Shown: positions 28,201 to 36,926, numbered from the stretch's first letter. The stretch: DNA of 64,000 nt from Chryseobacterium cucumeris (GCF_001593385.1 NZ_LUVZ01000001.1:1302001-1366000); one strand, 5' to 3'. The notes: generated by a model from the sequence alone, not told the origin. Translations and numbers: made by a program.

Positions 28201-28500
28201 ACCGGAGACGTACCTCATATTTCATATTCCAAAGGAGCCGCAGCAATGGTAGAATTGAGTAACTTAATCGGTGAAGATAAAGTGAACCTGGCTTTGAAAA
28301 ATTTTCTCAACAACAATCAATATCCCAAAAAACCTGGTTCATTGAATCTGATCAATGAGTTTTACAACATTGCTCCGGATATTTCCACCAGGAAGCAAAT
28401 CGACAGATTATTCAAAACCACAGAAAATATAACTTTTACTTCAGAGTCTAAAACTGCTTCTGTAAAGGCAAAGTCCAAAGAAACCGGTAACAGCTTTTAA
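25258..28500 (+). CDS. ABC-2 permease fused to an M1-family metallopeptidase
   Basis: 1080 residues. The first about 580 hold two sets of membrane segments typical of an ABC-2 permease (for example TYLVALLLIGMGIFSGN and LLIVVGGLLLYVSYMIILLF). The C-terminal about 450 are an M1 aminopeptidase-like domain with the zinc site HELSH at residues 910-914 and a later TETLAMYTE supplying the third ligand. The order permease then extracytoplasmic peptidase is seen in some Bacteroidota transporters. The GxMEN exopeptidase motif of classical M1 enzymes is not obvious (FTRGFAATAYP is in its place), so true aminopeptidase activity is uncertain. Confidence 0.85.
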   Translation: MNAIFLFEAGRSSKHWLTYLVALLLIGMGIFSGNQFNLSVGEGIYLNSPYTIGFMTGMLSLAVIFFATVYALQLLFKDQDSKFDSILFSFPLSKLTYLKGKFYAYFLQTFLSFSFLMTGFIIGQMMRTGSEMQEGFNIVHYLYPLFIFGFINSLFVCSFLFLIAFIVRKKLLIVVGGLLLYVSYMIILLFSNSPFMAGSLPQSLETQQFSALIDPFGLSAYFMEARDLTAHQKNIQLVPFSGYLLFNRILFSFISVGILLLSYRLFSFSNTSGKKVKTLGNTLIFSKTNGAEYSTVTPRFNGWSSFRSVLSFTKTDLTYLFKSIAIPAVSILLLFSVGMEMYAEIEKGIRLPQKYASSGLMATTISENFHLLGLLISAYFLNDVYWRSSSSGFSLIENSTYLSKNRLTGHFISISFLLFFFTGIVIIQGIIFQAAYQYFNIDWNAYLGVFLFNTFPLMLFSGLILLINDRIPNKFIALGVSILAVFIVSGPVSGKLIPYPLFRIFSDFKGTYSEFNGYGTYEEAFLQRLLFGTGIISILWMLNSIIKIKKVPVLVCGFSIILLISGIFAGTLFMKGYIPKNEDQAILSSEAYEKNYRKYEKLLQPDITDIATEIKLYPSKNAYQIIGKYILKNQTNQPINKILINFNEDLKLESAVINCGTEISKINKHVTEVSLQKPLLPGKTASLDFKISYQWFAVNGHQSFNAIIEDGSFMRISRYYPTIGYQKDNEIQDEKQRSQFSLGKLTELKKPEAPEVSKRDFINLTMMISTEKKQTAIGTGDLVRKWSQAGRNYFKFKADQIPFRFAVSSAEYKIKSVSYKGISINIFYHQKHFENVNHLLENTKLTLDYCLQNFGQYPFKSINFAEISSFTRGFAATAYPSAIFMPEDMIFHANILADKKQDVINELAGHELSHLWWGSSQIDPDDREGSVMLTETLAMYTEMMLYKKMHGKEKMMERINVHQQIYDNEKGLSENVPIYKATGDVPHISYSKGAAAMVELSNLIGEDKVNLALKNFLNNNQYPKKPGSLNLINEFYNIAPDISTRKQIDRLFKTTENITFTSESKTASVKAKSKETGNSF

Positions 28501-28562
28501 TTTTTTTTGAAAATATTTTTCAGGAATTGTAACAAAGTAAAATGATGATTTACTAATTAATT

Positions 28563-28585
28563 GACATATCAATAATTGATATATC
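28563..28585. promoter_or_regulatory. Palindromic candidate operator ahead of the MarR gene
   Basis: ATATCAAT and ATTGATAT (28566-28573 and 28575-28582) form an 8-bp dyad around one A, extendable by GA/TC outside one mismatch. It ends 18 bases before the MarR ATG, a usual place for autoregulation by MarR proteins. Confidence 0.6.
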
Positions 28586-28602
28586 ATTTTAAATCTGAAA
28601 AT

Positions 28603-29043
28603 ATGGAAAAGTTAAATTCAATCATCTTCTACAACATAGACAAAGCGATCAGATCTTACAGAAACTATGCTCAACGCCAGCTAAAAGTGCATGGTTATAC
28701 GATCACTATTGATCAATGGCTTATCATCAAAGCAATTCTGGAAAACCCGGGAATTACCCAGAATGAAATTGGTGATCTGGTTTTTAAGGACAATGCTTCT
28801 GTCACGAGAATGATTGATTTAATGGTAAAATCCGAATACATCATCAGAAAAGTTCATCCTGAAGACCGAAGAAAAACCCAGCTGGAAGTGACAGATTCCG
28901 GGGTAAAAGTAATTAAAGAGGTTCAGAATATCGTAGAAAAGAACCGTAAAACTGCTTTAAAGGGCATCAGCAATGAAGAACTGGAAGTGATGTATTCAGC
29001 TTTACTGAAAATTTCAGAAAACTGTCTCAACCCTAAAAAGTAA
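28603..29043 (+). CDS. MarR-family transcriptional regulator
   Basis: 146 residues with the winged helix-turn-helix region ITIDQWLIIKAILENPGITQ, FKDNASVTRMIDLMVKSEYI and the wing RKVHPEDRRKTQLEVTDSG. The start is the ATG at 28603 (MEKLNSIIFYN) rather than the frame opening at 28576. A dyad overlaps its promoter region. The TonB-dependent receptor gene follows after 6 bases, so the two are one unit and the regulator probably controls the receptor as well as itself. Confidence 0.9.
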   Translation: MEKLNSIIFYNIDKAIRSYRNYAQRQLKVHGYTITIDQWLIIKAILENPGITQNEIGDLVFKDNASVTRMIDLMVKSEYIIRKVHPEDRRKTQLEVTDSGVKVIKEVQNIVEKNRKTALKGISNEELEVMYSALLKISENCLNPKK

Positions 29044-29049
29044 AACGCT

Positions 29050-31467
29050 ATGACCAGAATATTCTCACTTATTATTGTCTGTATGCTGATGCTGTTCAAC
29101 AGCAGGATCTCTGCCCAGCAGGCAATGCAGAGTTTGACTTTGTCAGGAAACATAAAATCCGACAAAGCAGAGCAGATGGAGATCAATCTCTTTGATGCTG
29201 ATCAGAAATTGATCAAAACAGAAATTGCTGATAACAGCGGTAAGTTCAATTTTAATGATTTAAAAGAAGGAACTTATCAGGTAAAAATTAATAAAAACGG
29301 TACTGAGGTTTATCACTCGGAAAATATTTCATTAACCGAAAATAAGACCCTCAGTCCCATTGACCTGAATGTAAAATCGATTGAAGGAGTAACGATCACC
29401 AAAACCAAGCCTCTCATTGAAAGACAGGATGGAAAGATGATCATGAACGTTGAAAACAGTATTGCCAGCACCGGAAATTCCGCTTTTGAAGTCCTCGAAA
29501 AGGCTCCGGGAGTGAATATTGACAATAACGACAATATCAGTCTTCGCGGAAAAGGAAACCTTCTGATCCAGATCGATGGTAAAAATACTCCCATGACGGG
29601 AACTGATCTTGCCAATTATCTAAAGGGAATCCCCTCTTCCACCATTGAAAAGATAGAGTTCATCACCAATCCTTCTTCAAAATATGATGCTGCCGGATCT
29701 GCCATTATCAATATTAAACTTAAAAAGGAACAGAGAAAAGGAACTAACGGAACTATTTCAAGCTCTCTGGGATCGGGTAAATATGTGAAAAACAACAACA
29801 GTTTCAGCATCAACCACAGAAATAAAAACATCAATATTTTCGGAAATTACAGCTTTGCGTACAGGGAAGCTTACAACGGATTGGTTCTCGACAGAAATTT
29901 CTATGAAGCCAATACCTTTAAGAAAGCGTATGTGCAGGATAATTATCTGAAATTCAAATTCAACAGCCATGTGGCCAAAGCGGGAATGGATTATTATCTG
30001 AACGACAAGAATGTGCTTGGATTCTCTGTAGGACTTGTTTCCAACAAATTCAACATCAACGGAGACAATTCCAACGTCACACTAGGCAGCAACTACCTTC
30101 CTGAAAGTACTTTTACAACAGTCAACAGATCGAATGACCGCTGGACCAATGTTTCATTCAACCTTAATCATAAATATACGATTGATTCGCTGGGTTCTGA
30201 TATTTCTACCGATTTTGACTACATTAATTACGCTAACTCTTCTTTGCAGAGCTTTGATACAAGAACACATGATATTTCCAGCAATACGGATAATCTTGAC
30301 ATTATTAAAGGTGATATGGACGGAAAACTGAATATCTATTCTTTAAAATCTGATCTTACAAAAAATTTCAGCAACGACTGGAAGCTGGAAAGCGGAGTGA
30401 AAACCAGTTTTGTAAAGACAGACAATGATTTGAAATTTTTCAACGCCAGTTCTGGTATTCCTGTTCCGGATCTTGGGAAAACCAATCATTTTATTTATGA
30501 GGAAAACATCAATGCAGTGTATGGAAATGTGTCCAAAAAATGGGAAAAATTTAAAGCCACAGCAGGTTTAAGAGTTGAAAATACCAATGTAAAAGGAACT
30601 CAGATTACCACCCATCAAATCAATAAAAGAAATTATACCCAGCTGTTCCCAAGCGCTGTTCTGAGTTATGATCTGACGGATAAAAGCAACCTTGAAATCA
30701 ATCTCAGCAGAAGAATTACAAGACCAAGCTACAACCAGCTGAATCCTTTTAAATTCTATCTTGATCCTACTACAATGAAAGCCGGGAATCCTGATCTGCA
30801 CCCTCAAATCACGATGAATTATGAATTAACCTACAGTCTGAGTAATAAATACTTTGCCACTTTAAGCTACAGCAGGAATTCTGATAATATCACAGACATC
30901 CTAAAACCTGTCATAGAAAACGGGCAGATTGTAACCGTACAGACCATTGAAAACCTGAATTCTGCTTCTTATTTCGGATTAAACCTGATCGCTCCGGTAA
31001 AGGTGACCCAATGGTGGGATATGAATAACAGTGCTAATTTCTATTATGGCTCCTACACAGGAAATGTCTCCGGAACCCAGATCAATAATAAAGGGAATTT
31101 TACATTCAGTATCAACAGTATTAATTCCTTTAAGCTGGGAAATGGTTTCACTGCTGAACTTACAGGAAATTACAAAGCCAGAGAAATCTATGCTTATCTG
31201 AATGTGAGCCCGAACTGGTATCTGAATATCGGAGCGCAGAAGAAGTTTAAAAACAACAGTGTTCTGAAGCTTTCCTTCACAGATGTCTTCTTTACCAGCA
31301 ATATCAAAGGGCAAACGCTGTATAATGATTATTTAGAAAACTTCGCTGTAAAAAGAGATACCCGTGTGGCAACCCTCTCCTATACTTACAATTTTGGTTC
31401 TTCCAAAAACGGACAGCCCAGAAAAACAGGCGGTGCTGAGGACCTGAAGCAGAGAGTGGGAACGTAA
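29050..31467 (+). CDS. TonB-dependent receptor-like outer-membrane protein
   Basis: 805 residues. The signal peptide is MTRIFSLIIVCMLMLFNSRI followed by SAQ. Next comes a carboxypeptidase-regulatory-like beta-sandwich (LSGNIKSDKAEQMEINLFDA), a plug-like region (GNSAFEVLEKAPGVNIDNND, SLRGKGNLLIQIDGK) and a large barrel with LSYDLTDKSNLEINLSRRI and RPSYNQLNPFKFYLDPTTM. This is the outer-membrane beta-barrel family 3 type, common in Bacteroidota. No SusD partner is adjacent, so it is more likely for a metal, peptide or stress ligand than for polysaccharide. Its link to MarR suggests inducible expression. Confidence 0.85.
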   Translation: MTRIFSLIIVCMLMLFNSRISAQQAMQSLTLSGNIKSDKAEQMEINLFDADQKLIKTEIADNSGKFNFNDLKEGTYQVKINKNGTEVYHSENISLTENKTLSPIDLNVKSIEGVTITKTKPLIERQDGKMIMNVENSIASTGNSAFEVLEKAPGVNIDNNDNISLRGKGNLLIQIDGKNTPMTGTDLANYLKGIPSSTIEKIEFITNPSSKYDAAGSAIINIKLKKEQRKGTNGTISSSLGSGKYVKNNNSFSINHRNKNINIFGNYSFAYREAYNGLVLDRNFYEANTFKKAYVQDNYLKFKFNSHVAKAGMDYYLNDKNVLGFSVGLVSNKFNINGDNSNVTLGSNYLPESTFTTVNRSNDRWTNVSFNLNHKYTIDSLGSDISTDFDYINYANSSLQSFDTRTHDISSNTDNLDIIKGDMDGKLNIYSLKSDLTKNFSNDWKLESGVKTSFVKTDNDLKFFNASSGIPVPDLGKTNHFIYEENINAVYGNVSKKWEKFKATAGLRVENTNVKGTQITTHQINKRNYTQLFPSAVLSYDLTDKSNLEINLSRRITRPSYNQLNPFKFYLDPTTMKAGNPDLHPQITMNYELTYSLSNKYFATLSYSRNSDNITDILKPVIENGQIVTVQTIENLNSASYFGLNLIAPVKVTQWWDMNNSANFYYGSYTGNVSGTQINNKGNFTFSINSINSFKLGNGFTAELTGNYKAREIYAYLNVSPNWYLNIGAQKKFKNNSVLKLSFTDVFFTSNIKGQTLYNDYLENFAVKRDTRVATLSYTYNFGSSKNGQPRKTGGAEDLKQRVGT

Positions 31468-31513
31468 TAATGAGATTACTTCAAAGTTCTGCATTTCGCA
31501 ATGATGCAAAAGC

Positions 31514-31540
31514 AAAAATCCCTCAAATTGAGGGATTTTT
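31514..31540. terminator. Bidirectional terminator between the receptor and pnp genes
   Basis: AAAAATCCCTCAA-A-TTGAGGGATTTTT is a near-perfect palindrome with U-runs in both directions, lying between two convergent genes. Confidence 0.85.
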
Positions 31541-31561
31541 TATGTTTAAGAATGAATCTTA

Positions 31562-33835
31562 TTAAGCTTCGTTAGATGGAGTTTGGTTTTCCACGGGTTT
31601 TTCGCTTTGTGGCTTTTCACCTTGTGGTTTCTGTCCTTCCGGTCTTCTTTGTCCTTCCGGTCTTCCTTGTCCTTCTGGTCTTCTCTGCCCTTCAGGTCTA
31701 CCTTGTCCTTCCGGTCTTGGAGGTCTTGGTAAAAGAACTTTACGGGAAAGTTTCATTTTCTTACGGTCATCGTAACCCATGAACTTCACTTCTACCTCAT
31801 CACCTTCTGCATAAGGAACTTTGTCCAGACGAGCCCACTCAATTTCAGAAATGTGAAGAAGTCCTTCTGTTCCTTTAGCGATCGCTACGAATGCACCAAA
31901 GTCCATTACTTTCACTACTTTACCTTTGTAAACTTCGCCTACAACCGGTACGAAAGTAATTTCATTGATCTTAGCAATAGCTGCATTGATTTTTTCTCTG
32001 TCTGTTCCTGCAATTTCGATACGTCCGATTTCTCCCATCTCTTCGATAGCAATAATCGTATCTGTATCTTTCTGTAACTGTTGAATAATTTTTCCACCAG
32101 GCCCGATTACAGCTCCAATGAAATCTTTTGGAATCTCCATAACCACCATTTTCGGAGCGTGAGGCTTCACATCTGCTCTTGGCTGGGAAATCGTTTCCGT
32201 GATTTTATTAAGGATGTGTAATCTTCCGTCTTTAGCCTGCATCAAAGCTTTCTCCATGATATCCATAGAAAGTCCCTGGATTTTGATATCCATCTGACAA
32301 GCTGTGATACCGTCTGCAGTACCTGTTACTTTGAAGTCCATATCTCCAAGGTGATCTTCATCTCCTAAGATATCAGAAAGTACGGTAAATTTACCTGATT
32401 TTGTATCAGTGATCAGACCCATTGCAATCCCTGAAACAGGTTTTGTAATCTGAACCCCTGCATCCATCAATGCTAATGTACCTGCACAAACTGTTGCCAT
32501 TGAAGAAGAACCGTTAGATTCTAAGATATCGGAAACAATTCTGATTGTATATGGATTTTCTTGCGGAATTACTGCTGTTAATGCTCTTTGAGCTAAGTTT
32601 CCGTGTCCTACTTCTCTTCGTGAAGTACCTCTTAAGGGTCTTGCTTCACCTGTAGAGAATGGAGGGAAGTTATAGTGTAAGAAGAATCTTTCGTCGTGCT
32701 GCGTGATTACGCTGTCGATCATGTTCGCATCTTTTACAGAACCCAGAGTTACCGCAGTCAGAGACTGAGTTTCTCCTCTTGTAAAGATTGCAGAACCGTG
32801 AGCTCCCGGAAGATAATCAATTTCTGACCAGATTGGACGGATTGTCTGAGGATCACGACCATCAAGACGGATATTGTCTTCAAGGATCATCTGACGCATT
32901 GCTTCTTTCTCTACGTCATGGTAATATACTTTAACGAATGGAGTTACTCTTGCCAATTCCTCTTCGTCTTCAGCATATTGTGCTAAAAACTCTTCAAGAA
33001 CCGCTTTGAATTTTTCTCCCCTTTCTTCTTTATTTGATGGAGTTTTTGCTACTTCATATACTTTATCATAGCACTCTTTCCATACTTTTTCACGAATTTC
33101 TTCATCGTGATCTTCGTGGCTGTATTCTCTTTTAGGGAAAGATTTTCCTACTTTTTCAGCTAATCTCTCCTGAGCTTCAATCTGTTTTTTGATCTCAGCG
33201 TGAGCGAAGTTGATGGCTTCAAGCATTTCCTGCTCAGAGATCTCCTTCATTTCTCCTTCTACCATTACGATGGAGTCTTTAGTAGCTCCCACCATAATGT
33301 CGATATCTGATTTTAATAAGTTTTCATAACTTGGGTTAACAGCCAATTGCCCGTCAATTCTTACTACTCTTGCTTCAGACATTGGTCCGTTGAAAGGGAT
33401 ATCTGTAATTGCAATAGCTGCAGAAGCTGCCAAACCTGCCAATGCTTCAGGCATTACTTCTTTATCGTAAGAAATTAATGAAATCATCACCTGTACTTCC
33501 GCATGGAAATCTTCAGGGAAAAGAGGACGTAATACTCTGTCCACCAATCTCATTGTAAGCACTTCATCATCAGATGGTTTTGCTTCTCTACGGAAGAAAT
33601 TCCCAGGAATTCTTCCACCTGCATAAAATTTTTCTCTGTAATCTACCGTTAATGGTAAAAAGTCTACACCAGGATTGGCTTCTTTGTTGGCTACAACTGT
33701 TGCTAAAAGCATAGTTCCGCCACATTTCACCACTACAGATCCGTCAGCCTGCTTAGCCAGCTTTCCCGTTTCGATAGTGATTTCCCTGCCGTCTGCAAGG
33801 ATAATCGTTTCTGTAAACGCTTGAGGTATACTCAT
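31562..33835 (-). CDS. pnp: Polyribonucleotide nucleotidyltransferase (PNPase)
   Basis: 757 residues with two RNase PH domains ([44 protein letters not shown]), a KH domain ([20 protein letters not shown]) and an S1 domain ([18 protein letters not shown]). It degrades RNA 3' to 5' phosphorolytically. The C-terminus is unusual: about 50 residues of Arg/Pro/Glu/Gly/Gln repeat, with five RPEGQ(G/R/K) units at bases 31628-31717, ending in an acidic tail. It stands alone, with a promoter at 33901-33931. Confidence 0.95.
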   Translation of the reverse strand: MSIPQAFTETIILADGREITIETGKLAKQADGSVVVKCGGTMLLATVVANKEANPGVDFLPLTVDYREKFYAGGRIPGNFFRREAKPSDDEVLTMRLVDRVLRPLFPEDFHAEVQVMISLISYDKEVMPEALAGLAASAAIAITDIPFNGPMSEARVVRIDGQLAVNPSYENLLKSDIDIMVGATKDSIVMVEGEMKEISEQEMLEAINFAHAEIKKQIEAQERLAEKVGKSFPKREYSHEDHDEEIREKVWKECYDKVYEVAKTPSNKEERGEKFKAVLEEFLAQYAEDEEELARVTPFVKVYYHDVEKEAMRQMILEDNIRLDGRDPQTIRPIWSEIDYLPGAHGSAIFTRGETQSLTAVTLGSVKDANMIDSVITQHDERFFLHYNFPPFSTGEARPLRGTSRREVGHGNLAQRALTAVIPQENPYTIRIVSDILESNGSSSMATVCAGTLALMDAGVQITKPVSGIAMGLITDTKSGKFTVLSDILGDEDHLGDMDFKVTGTADGITACQMDIKIQGLSMDIMEKALMQAKDGRLHILNKITETISQPRADVKPHAPKMVVMEIPKDFIGAVIGPGGKIIQQLQKDTDTIIAIEEMGEIGRIEIAGTDREKINAAIAKINEITFVPVVGEVYKGKVVKVMDFGAFVAIAKGTEGLLHISEIEWARLDKVPYAEGDEVEVKFMGYDDRKKMKLSRKVLLPRPPRPEGQGRPEGQRRPEGQGRPEGQRRPEGQKPQGEKPQSEKPVENQTPSNEA
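31628..31717 (-). repeat. In-frame 18-base repeats encoding the PNPase tail
   Basis: Five consecutive 18-base units encode [24 protein letters not shown] and RPEGQK. The DNA units are similar but not identical, so slippage could change the copy number without shifting the frame. Confidence 0.8.
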
Positions 33836-33900
33836 AAATTTGCTTCTTTATACTCCGTATTGAGTATGATTAATATTTAAACTCTTTAAATTTTCGTTTG

Positions 33901-33931
33901 CAAAGGTACTATATAATAATGATATATTAAA
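33901..33931 (-). promoter_or_regulatory. pnp promoter
   Basis: On the minus strand TACCTTTG (33901-33908) matches the TAnnTTTG -7 box, with a weak TTTA -33 element about 19 bases upstream. The pnp ATG is 66 bases downstream of it. Confidence 0.6.
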
Positions 33932-34168
33932 TTTTTCGATTGCTTTAATAGGCGTTTAAAATACAAAAAATTGGCTATCAATTGATGAAAGTATGAAAAT
34001 TTACATCACTAATCTGAACTTATATACCATTTATGAAAATAAAAAAGTGTTTTTTTGAGGATAATGTATTGAAAAATCCGGTCGTTTTTGTATTATTGTC
34101 TCAAAAAATGAAAATAATACAATCCTCTGAAAAAAGTGTCTGTTTCATTCTAAAAATTAGTAAAAATA

Positions 34169-34199
34169 TTGCAAACCAATAGGCTGATCCCTATATTTG
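34169..34199 (+). promoter_or_regulatory. Promoter of the sugar MFS transporter gene
   Basis: TTG at 34169-34171 and TATATTTG at 34192-34199 are 20 bases apart, fitting the flavobacterial -33/-7 consensus. Confidence 0.65.
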
Positions 34200-34267
34200 C
34201 CCTACTTCACCAATTACAATGCTGTAGGCTAAAAAAGTTAAGGAACTATCCTTATCCAGATAAATAA

Positions 34268-35695
34268 ATGTTTATGATTAATAAAGAAGTACAATCTCAA
34301 AGCAGGAATTATACGGTTCCGTTGATTACCATCACCCTGCTGTTTTTTATGTGGGGATTCATCACCTGTATGAATGATATCCTGATCCCGTATCTGAAAC
34401 AACTTTTCAATCTTACCTTTTTCGAATCCATGCTGGTACAGTTCTGTTTTTTCGGGGCTTACTTTATCGGATCGCTGATTTATTTTATGATTTCCATTAC
34501 GAAAGGAGATCCTATCAATAAATTAGGCTATAAGAAAGGAATCCTGTTCGGAATTTTTCTGGCCGCATTCGGCTGCGTTCTGTTTTATCCGGCAGCTACG
34601 TTCTCTTATTATCCGCTGTTTCTGGGAGCTTTGTTTATTTTAGGACTTGGCTTTACAGTACTGCAGATTACAGCCAACGCTTATGTTTCATTGCTGGGAA
34701 GTGAAGAATCTGCATCTAGCCGACTGAACATGACTCAGGCATTCAATGCATTCGGAACTACCATTGCACCGGTACTTGGAGGTCACCTGATTTTTGAATT
34801 TTTCTCATCTCCGGACGGATCATTCAGCGCGGTAGCGACAAGAATTCCTTACCTTATTTTTGCAGGTATCCTTTTACTGGTAGCTTTATTGATTTCCAGA
34901 GTGAAGCTTCCTTCCTTCCAGATGGGTGAAGAAGAAATCGTAAAAGGCTGGGGAGCCCTTGAATTCAGCCACCTGAAATTCGGTGTATTCGCTATGTTCT
35001 GCTATGTAGGCGGAGAAGTTGCCGTAGGAAGTTTTATCATCAGTTTCCTTGAGCAGCCACAGATTATGGGTTTTAATGAGATCATCAGTAAAAATTATCT
35101 TTCCTTATATTGGGGAGGAGCGATGATTGGCCGTTTTTTGGGAGCCATTTCTTTAAATCAATCCATAAGCCAAAGCAAAAAGGCTCTGTATATGCTGGGA
35201 GCAGCGGCAGCAGTTTTCCTTGTGATTTTCAGCATTGTCAATCTTACTTTCAGTCAGATCAGCTTTTTCATTGTGTTTATCATCCTTAATTTCATTGCTT
35301 TTTTCGTGGGTAAAGCAGCTCCGGCAAGAACATTATCCATTTTTGCAGCAATCAATGTTGCCTTGTTGATTTCTGCAATGGTGAATCATGGTGAGCTGGC
35401 GATGTACAGTATTTTAGGAATCGGAATTTTCAATTCTATTATGTTCTCAAATATTTACACACTGGCTATTTCAGGACTGGGTAAATATACCAGCCAGGGA
35501 TCTTCATTAGTGGTAATGGCTATTCTGGGAGGAGCTATTGTTCCTATTTTCCAGGGATATCTTGCCGATCAGTTTGGAGTACAGCATTCATTTATTATTC
35601 CTGTATTCTGTTATCTGGTAATTCTGATATTCGGAGCGTACTGTACCAAATATCTGGGTCATGTAGAAAGTACCGAAACAAAGTCCGGGCATTAA
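34268..35695 (+). CDS. Sugar MFS transporter (fucose/glucose-galactose permease type)
   Basis: 475 residues with about 12 membrane helices. The opening YTVPLITITLLFFMWGFITC, then MNDILIPYLKQLFNLTFFES and GYKKGILFGIFLAAFG, matches the FucP/GluP branch of the major facilitator superfamily, which imports a monosaccharide with H+ or Na+. LQITANAYVSLLG and NMTQAFNAFGTTIAP are further conserved blocks. An alternative ATG two codons in (34274) is possible. No sugar-catabolic gene is adjacent, so the exact sugar is unknown; glucokinase lies 29 kb away. Confidence 0.88.
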   Translation: MFMINKEVQSQSRNYTVPLITITLLFFMWGFITCMNDILIPYLKQLFNLTFFESMLVQFCFFGAYFIGSLIYFMISITKGDPINKLGYKKGILFGIFLAAFGCVLFYPAATFSYYPLFLGALFILGLGFTVLQITANAYVSLLGSEESASSRLNMTQAFNAFGTTIAPVLGGHLIFEFFSSPDGSFSAVATRIPYLIFAGILLLVALLISRVKLPSFQMGEEEIVKGWGALEFSHLKFGVFAMFCYVGGEVAVGSFIISFLEQPQIMGFNEIISKNYLSLYWGGAMIGRFLGAISLNQSISQSKKALYMLGAAAAVFLVIFSIVNLTFSQISFFIVFIILNFIAFFVGKAAPARTLSIFAAINVALLISAMVNHGELAMYSILGIGIFNSIMFSNIYTLAISGLGKYTSQGSSLVVMAILGGAIVPIFQGYLADQFGVQHSFIIPVFCYLVILIFGAYCTKYLGHVESTETKSGH

Positions 35696-35721
35696 AATCA
35701 AATTCAAATCAAAATGTATAA

Positions 35722-35750
35722 GGCGGAATATCTCAAAGGTATTCCGCTTT
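35722..35750 (+). terminator. Intrinsic terminator of the MFS gene
   Basis: GCGGAATA and TATTCCGC form an 8-bp stem with a 9-base loop, followed by TTTCTTT. It lies 27 bases past the stop. Confidence 0.8.
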
Positions 35751-35821
35751 CTTTATTCAGATTTTAAAATGTAACTTTTCATGAGAAAAAAGAACTTATC
35801 GTATAAACTAACACAATCATT

Positions 35822-36181
35822 ATGAAAATACAGTTAAAGCTTGAATACGCTGCATTTCTCCTGTTAGGAATCTATGCCTTTGCACAGACAAGATATTCCT
35901 GGTGGTGGTTTGCCGGATTATTCCTTGCACCGGATATTTCTATGCTGGGATATACCATGAATAATAAAGTAGGTGCTTTCTTCTACAATCTCTTCCATCA
36001 TTTAGGAGTAGCCATTATCGTTTATTTTGCCGGAACAGCCTTGTCTCTGCCCTATTTACAAATGATCGGAGCTATTTTGTTTTCTCACTCTGCATTTGAC
36101 AGAATTCTGGGTTATGGATTGAAATATCCCGATAGTTTTCAGAATACACATTTGGGAAAGATTGGAAAGAAGGCTGAGTAG
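35822..36181 (+). CDS. DUF4260 membrane protein
   Basis: 119 residues with three to four membrane segments and the family pattern LEYAAFLLLGIYAF, WWWFAGLFLAPDISMLGY, NLFHHLGVAIIVY, SHSAFDRILGYGLKYPDSF and HLGKIG at the C-terminus. The conserved Asp, His and Arg positions suggest function beyond a mere anchor, but no activity is known for DUF4260. It is monocistronic and followed by two dispersed repeats. Confidence 0.88.
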   Translation: MKIQLKLEYAAFLLLGIYAFAQTRYSWWWFAGLFLAPDISMLGYTMNNKVGAFFYNLFHHLGVAIIVYFAGTALSLPYLQMIGAILFSHSAFDRILGYGLKYPDSFQNTHLGKIGKKAE

Positions 36182-36190
36182 TGAGGTTGT

Positions 36191-36263
36191 AAACCACCCC
36201 GTCAAAAATTCTTTGAATTTTCGCCACCCCTCCGAGGGAGGGGAATTATAACGTCTTTAGTTG
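36191..36263 (+). repeat. Dispersed structured repeat, family A copy 3
   Basis: AACCACCCCGTCAAAAATTC through the hairpin CCCCTCC-GAG-GGAGGGG to CGTCTTTAGTTG, nearly identical to copy 2 at 14469-14541. Confidence 0.8.
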
Positions 36264-36321
36264 TGACGTTGGTTAGGATTGGAATTTTTGTTGAGCCTTT
36301 TCTTGTTGGTTTAATACGGCT

Positions 36322-36388
36322 GGATTCCTACGGAATGACACAATTGGCGCATTGGTCTATCCATACAGTTTGTCACTCCGTAAGAAAC
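36322..36388. repeat. Dispersed palindromic repeat, family B copy 2
   Basis: GGATTCCTACGGAATGACAC and the inverted TTTGTCACTCCGTAAGAAAC form a stem of about 20 bp. The central CAATTGG..ATTGGT..CTATCC differs from copy 1 at 8876, but the arms match. Confidence 0.7.
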
Positions 36389-36433
36389 TTTTTGTGGCAT
36401 TTGTGGTAAAAAATCCCCTGTTGCGTAAAAACA

Positions 36434-36463
36434 AAAAAGCAACCTCTTTAGAAGTTGCTTTTT
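36434..36463 (-). terminator. Intrinsic terminator of rpsO
   Basis: AAAAAGCAAC and GTTGCTTTTT form a 10-bp stem with a 10-base loop; on the minus strand a U-run follows. It lies 20 bases past the rpsO stop. Confidence 0.85.
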
Positions 36464-36483
36464 ATTTTGAAAATCTTTATAGA

Positions 36484-36753
36484 TTATTTTCTTAAACCTA
36501 GTTCAGCAATAATTGCTCTATATCTTGCGATATCTTTGTTTTTAAGGTAATCTAATAAACTTTTTCTCTTACCTACCAATTTCACTAGAGATCTCTCTGT
36601 GTTGAAATCGTGACGGTTAGCCTTTAGGTGCTGAGATAAGTGGTTGATTCTGAAAGTGAAAAGAGCAATTTGTCCTTCAGCACTTCCTGTGTCTTGTGCA
36701 GATTTCCCGTGTTTTGCGAAAATTTCCTGCTTTTTGTCTGTTGTTAAGTACAT
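36484..36753 (-). CDS. rpsO: 30S ribosomal protein S15
   Basis: 89 residues, the standard S15 length, with DTGSAEGQIALFTFRINHLS, HRSL-type core HDFNTERSLVKLVGKRKSLL and DYLKNKDIARYRAIIAELGL ending RK. It binds the central domain of 16S rRNA early in small-subunit assembly. It has its own promoter and terminator, and pnp is 2.6 kb away on the same strand with other genes between, so the classical rpsO-pnp adjacency is broken here. Confidence 0.97.
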   Translation of the reverse strand: MYLTTDKKQEIFAKHGKSAQDTGSAEGQIALFTFRINHLSQHLKANRHDFNTERSLVKLVGKRKSLLDYLKNKDIARYRAIIAELGLRK

Positions 36754-36788
36754 TCCAATATTGTTTAATGATTATTATGTAACGGGTG

Positions 36789-36819
36789 CAAAATTACGAC
36801 TATTTTTTGATTCTGCAAA
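36789..36819 (-). promoter_or_regulatory. rpsO promoter
   Basis: On the minus strand TTTG (36816-36819), 19 bases, then TAATTTTG (36789-36796), an exact TTTG-N19-TAnnTTTG flavobacterial promoter 35 bases upstream of the rpsO ATG. Confidence 0.8.
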
Positions 36820-36877
36820 CATTATTGATTTCATATATCAAATTTGATAGAAAAAAATGTTAAAAATTTCTTAATAA

Positions 36878-36912
36878 TTTGTATGCAATACAACGAAAAG
36901 GCAGTAATTTTG
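36878..36912 (+). promoter_or_regulatory. Promoter of the secreted-protein gene
   Basis: TTTG at 36878-36881 and TAATTTTG at 36905-36912 with a 23-base spacer. The spacing is long, but both elements are exact and the ATG is 14 bases on. Confidence 0.5.
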
Positions 36913-36926
36913 CATACGAATTACAA

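Larger units (their letters stand above)
33836..34267. other. Intergenic region with divergent promoters for pnp and the MFS gene
   Basis: 432 bases, AT-rich, without an ORF. The pnp promoter lies at 33901-33931 and its leader includes a small hairpin (ATACTC at 33850-33855 with GAGTAT at 33862-33867). The MFS promoter is at 34169-34199. After it CCTAC and GTAGG (34201-34228) could pair in the leader. The middle, 33940-34160, shows nothing I can name. Confidence 0.5.
36182..36483. other. Intergenic repeat block between the DUF4260 gene and rpsO
   Basis: 302 bases between convergent genes. It contains family A copy 3 (36191-36263), family B copy 2 (36322-36388) and the rpsO terminator (36434-36463). 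No ORF is supported. Confidence 0.6.
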
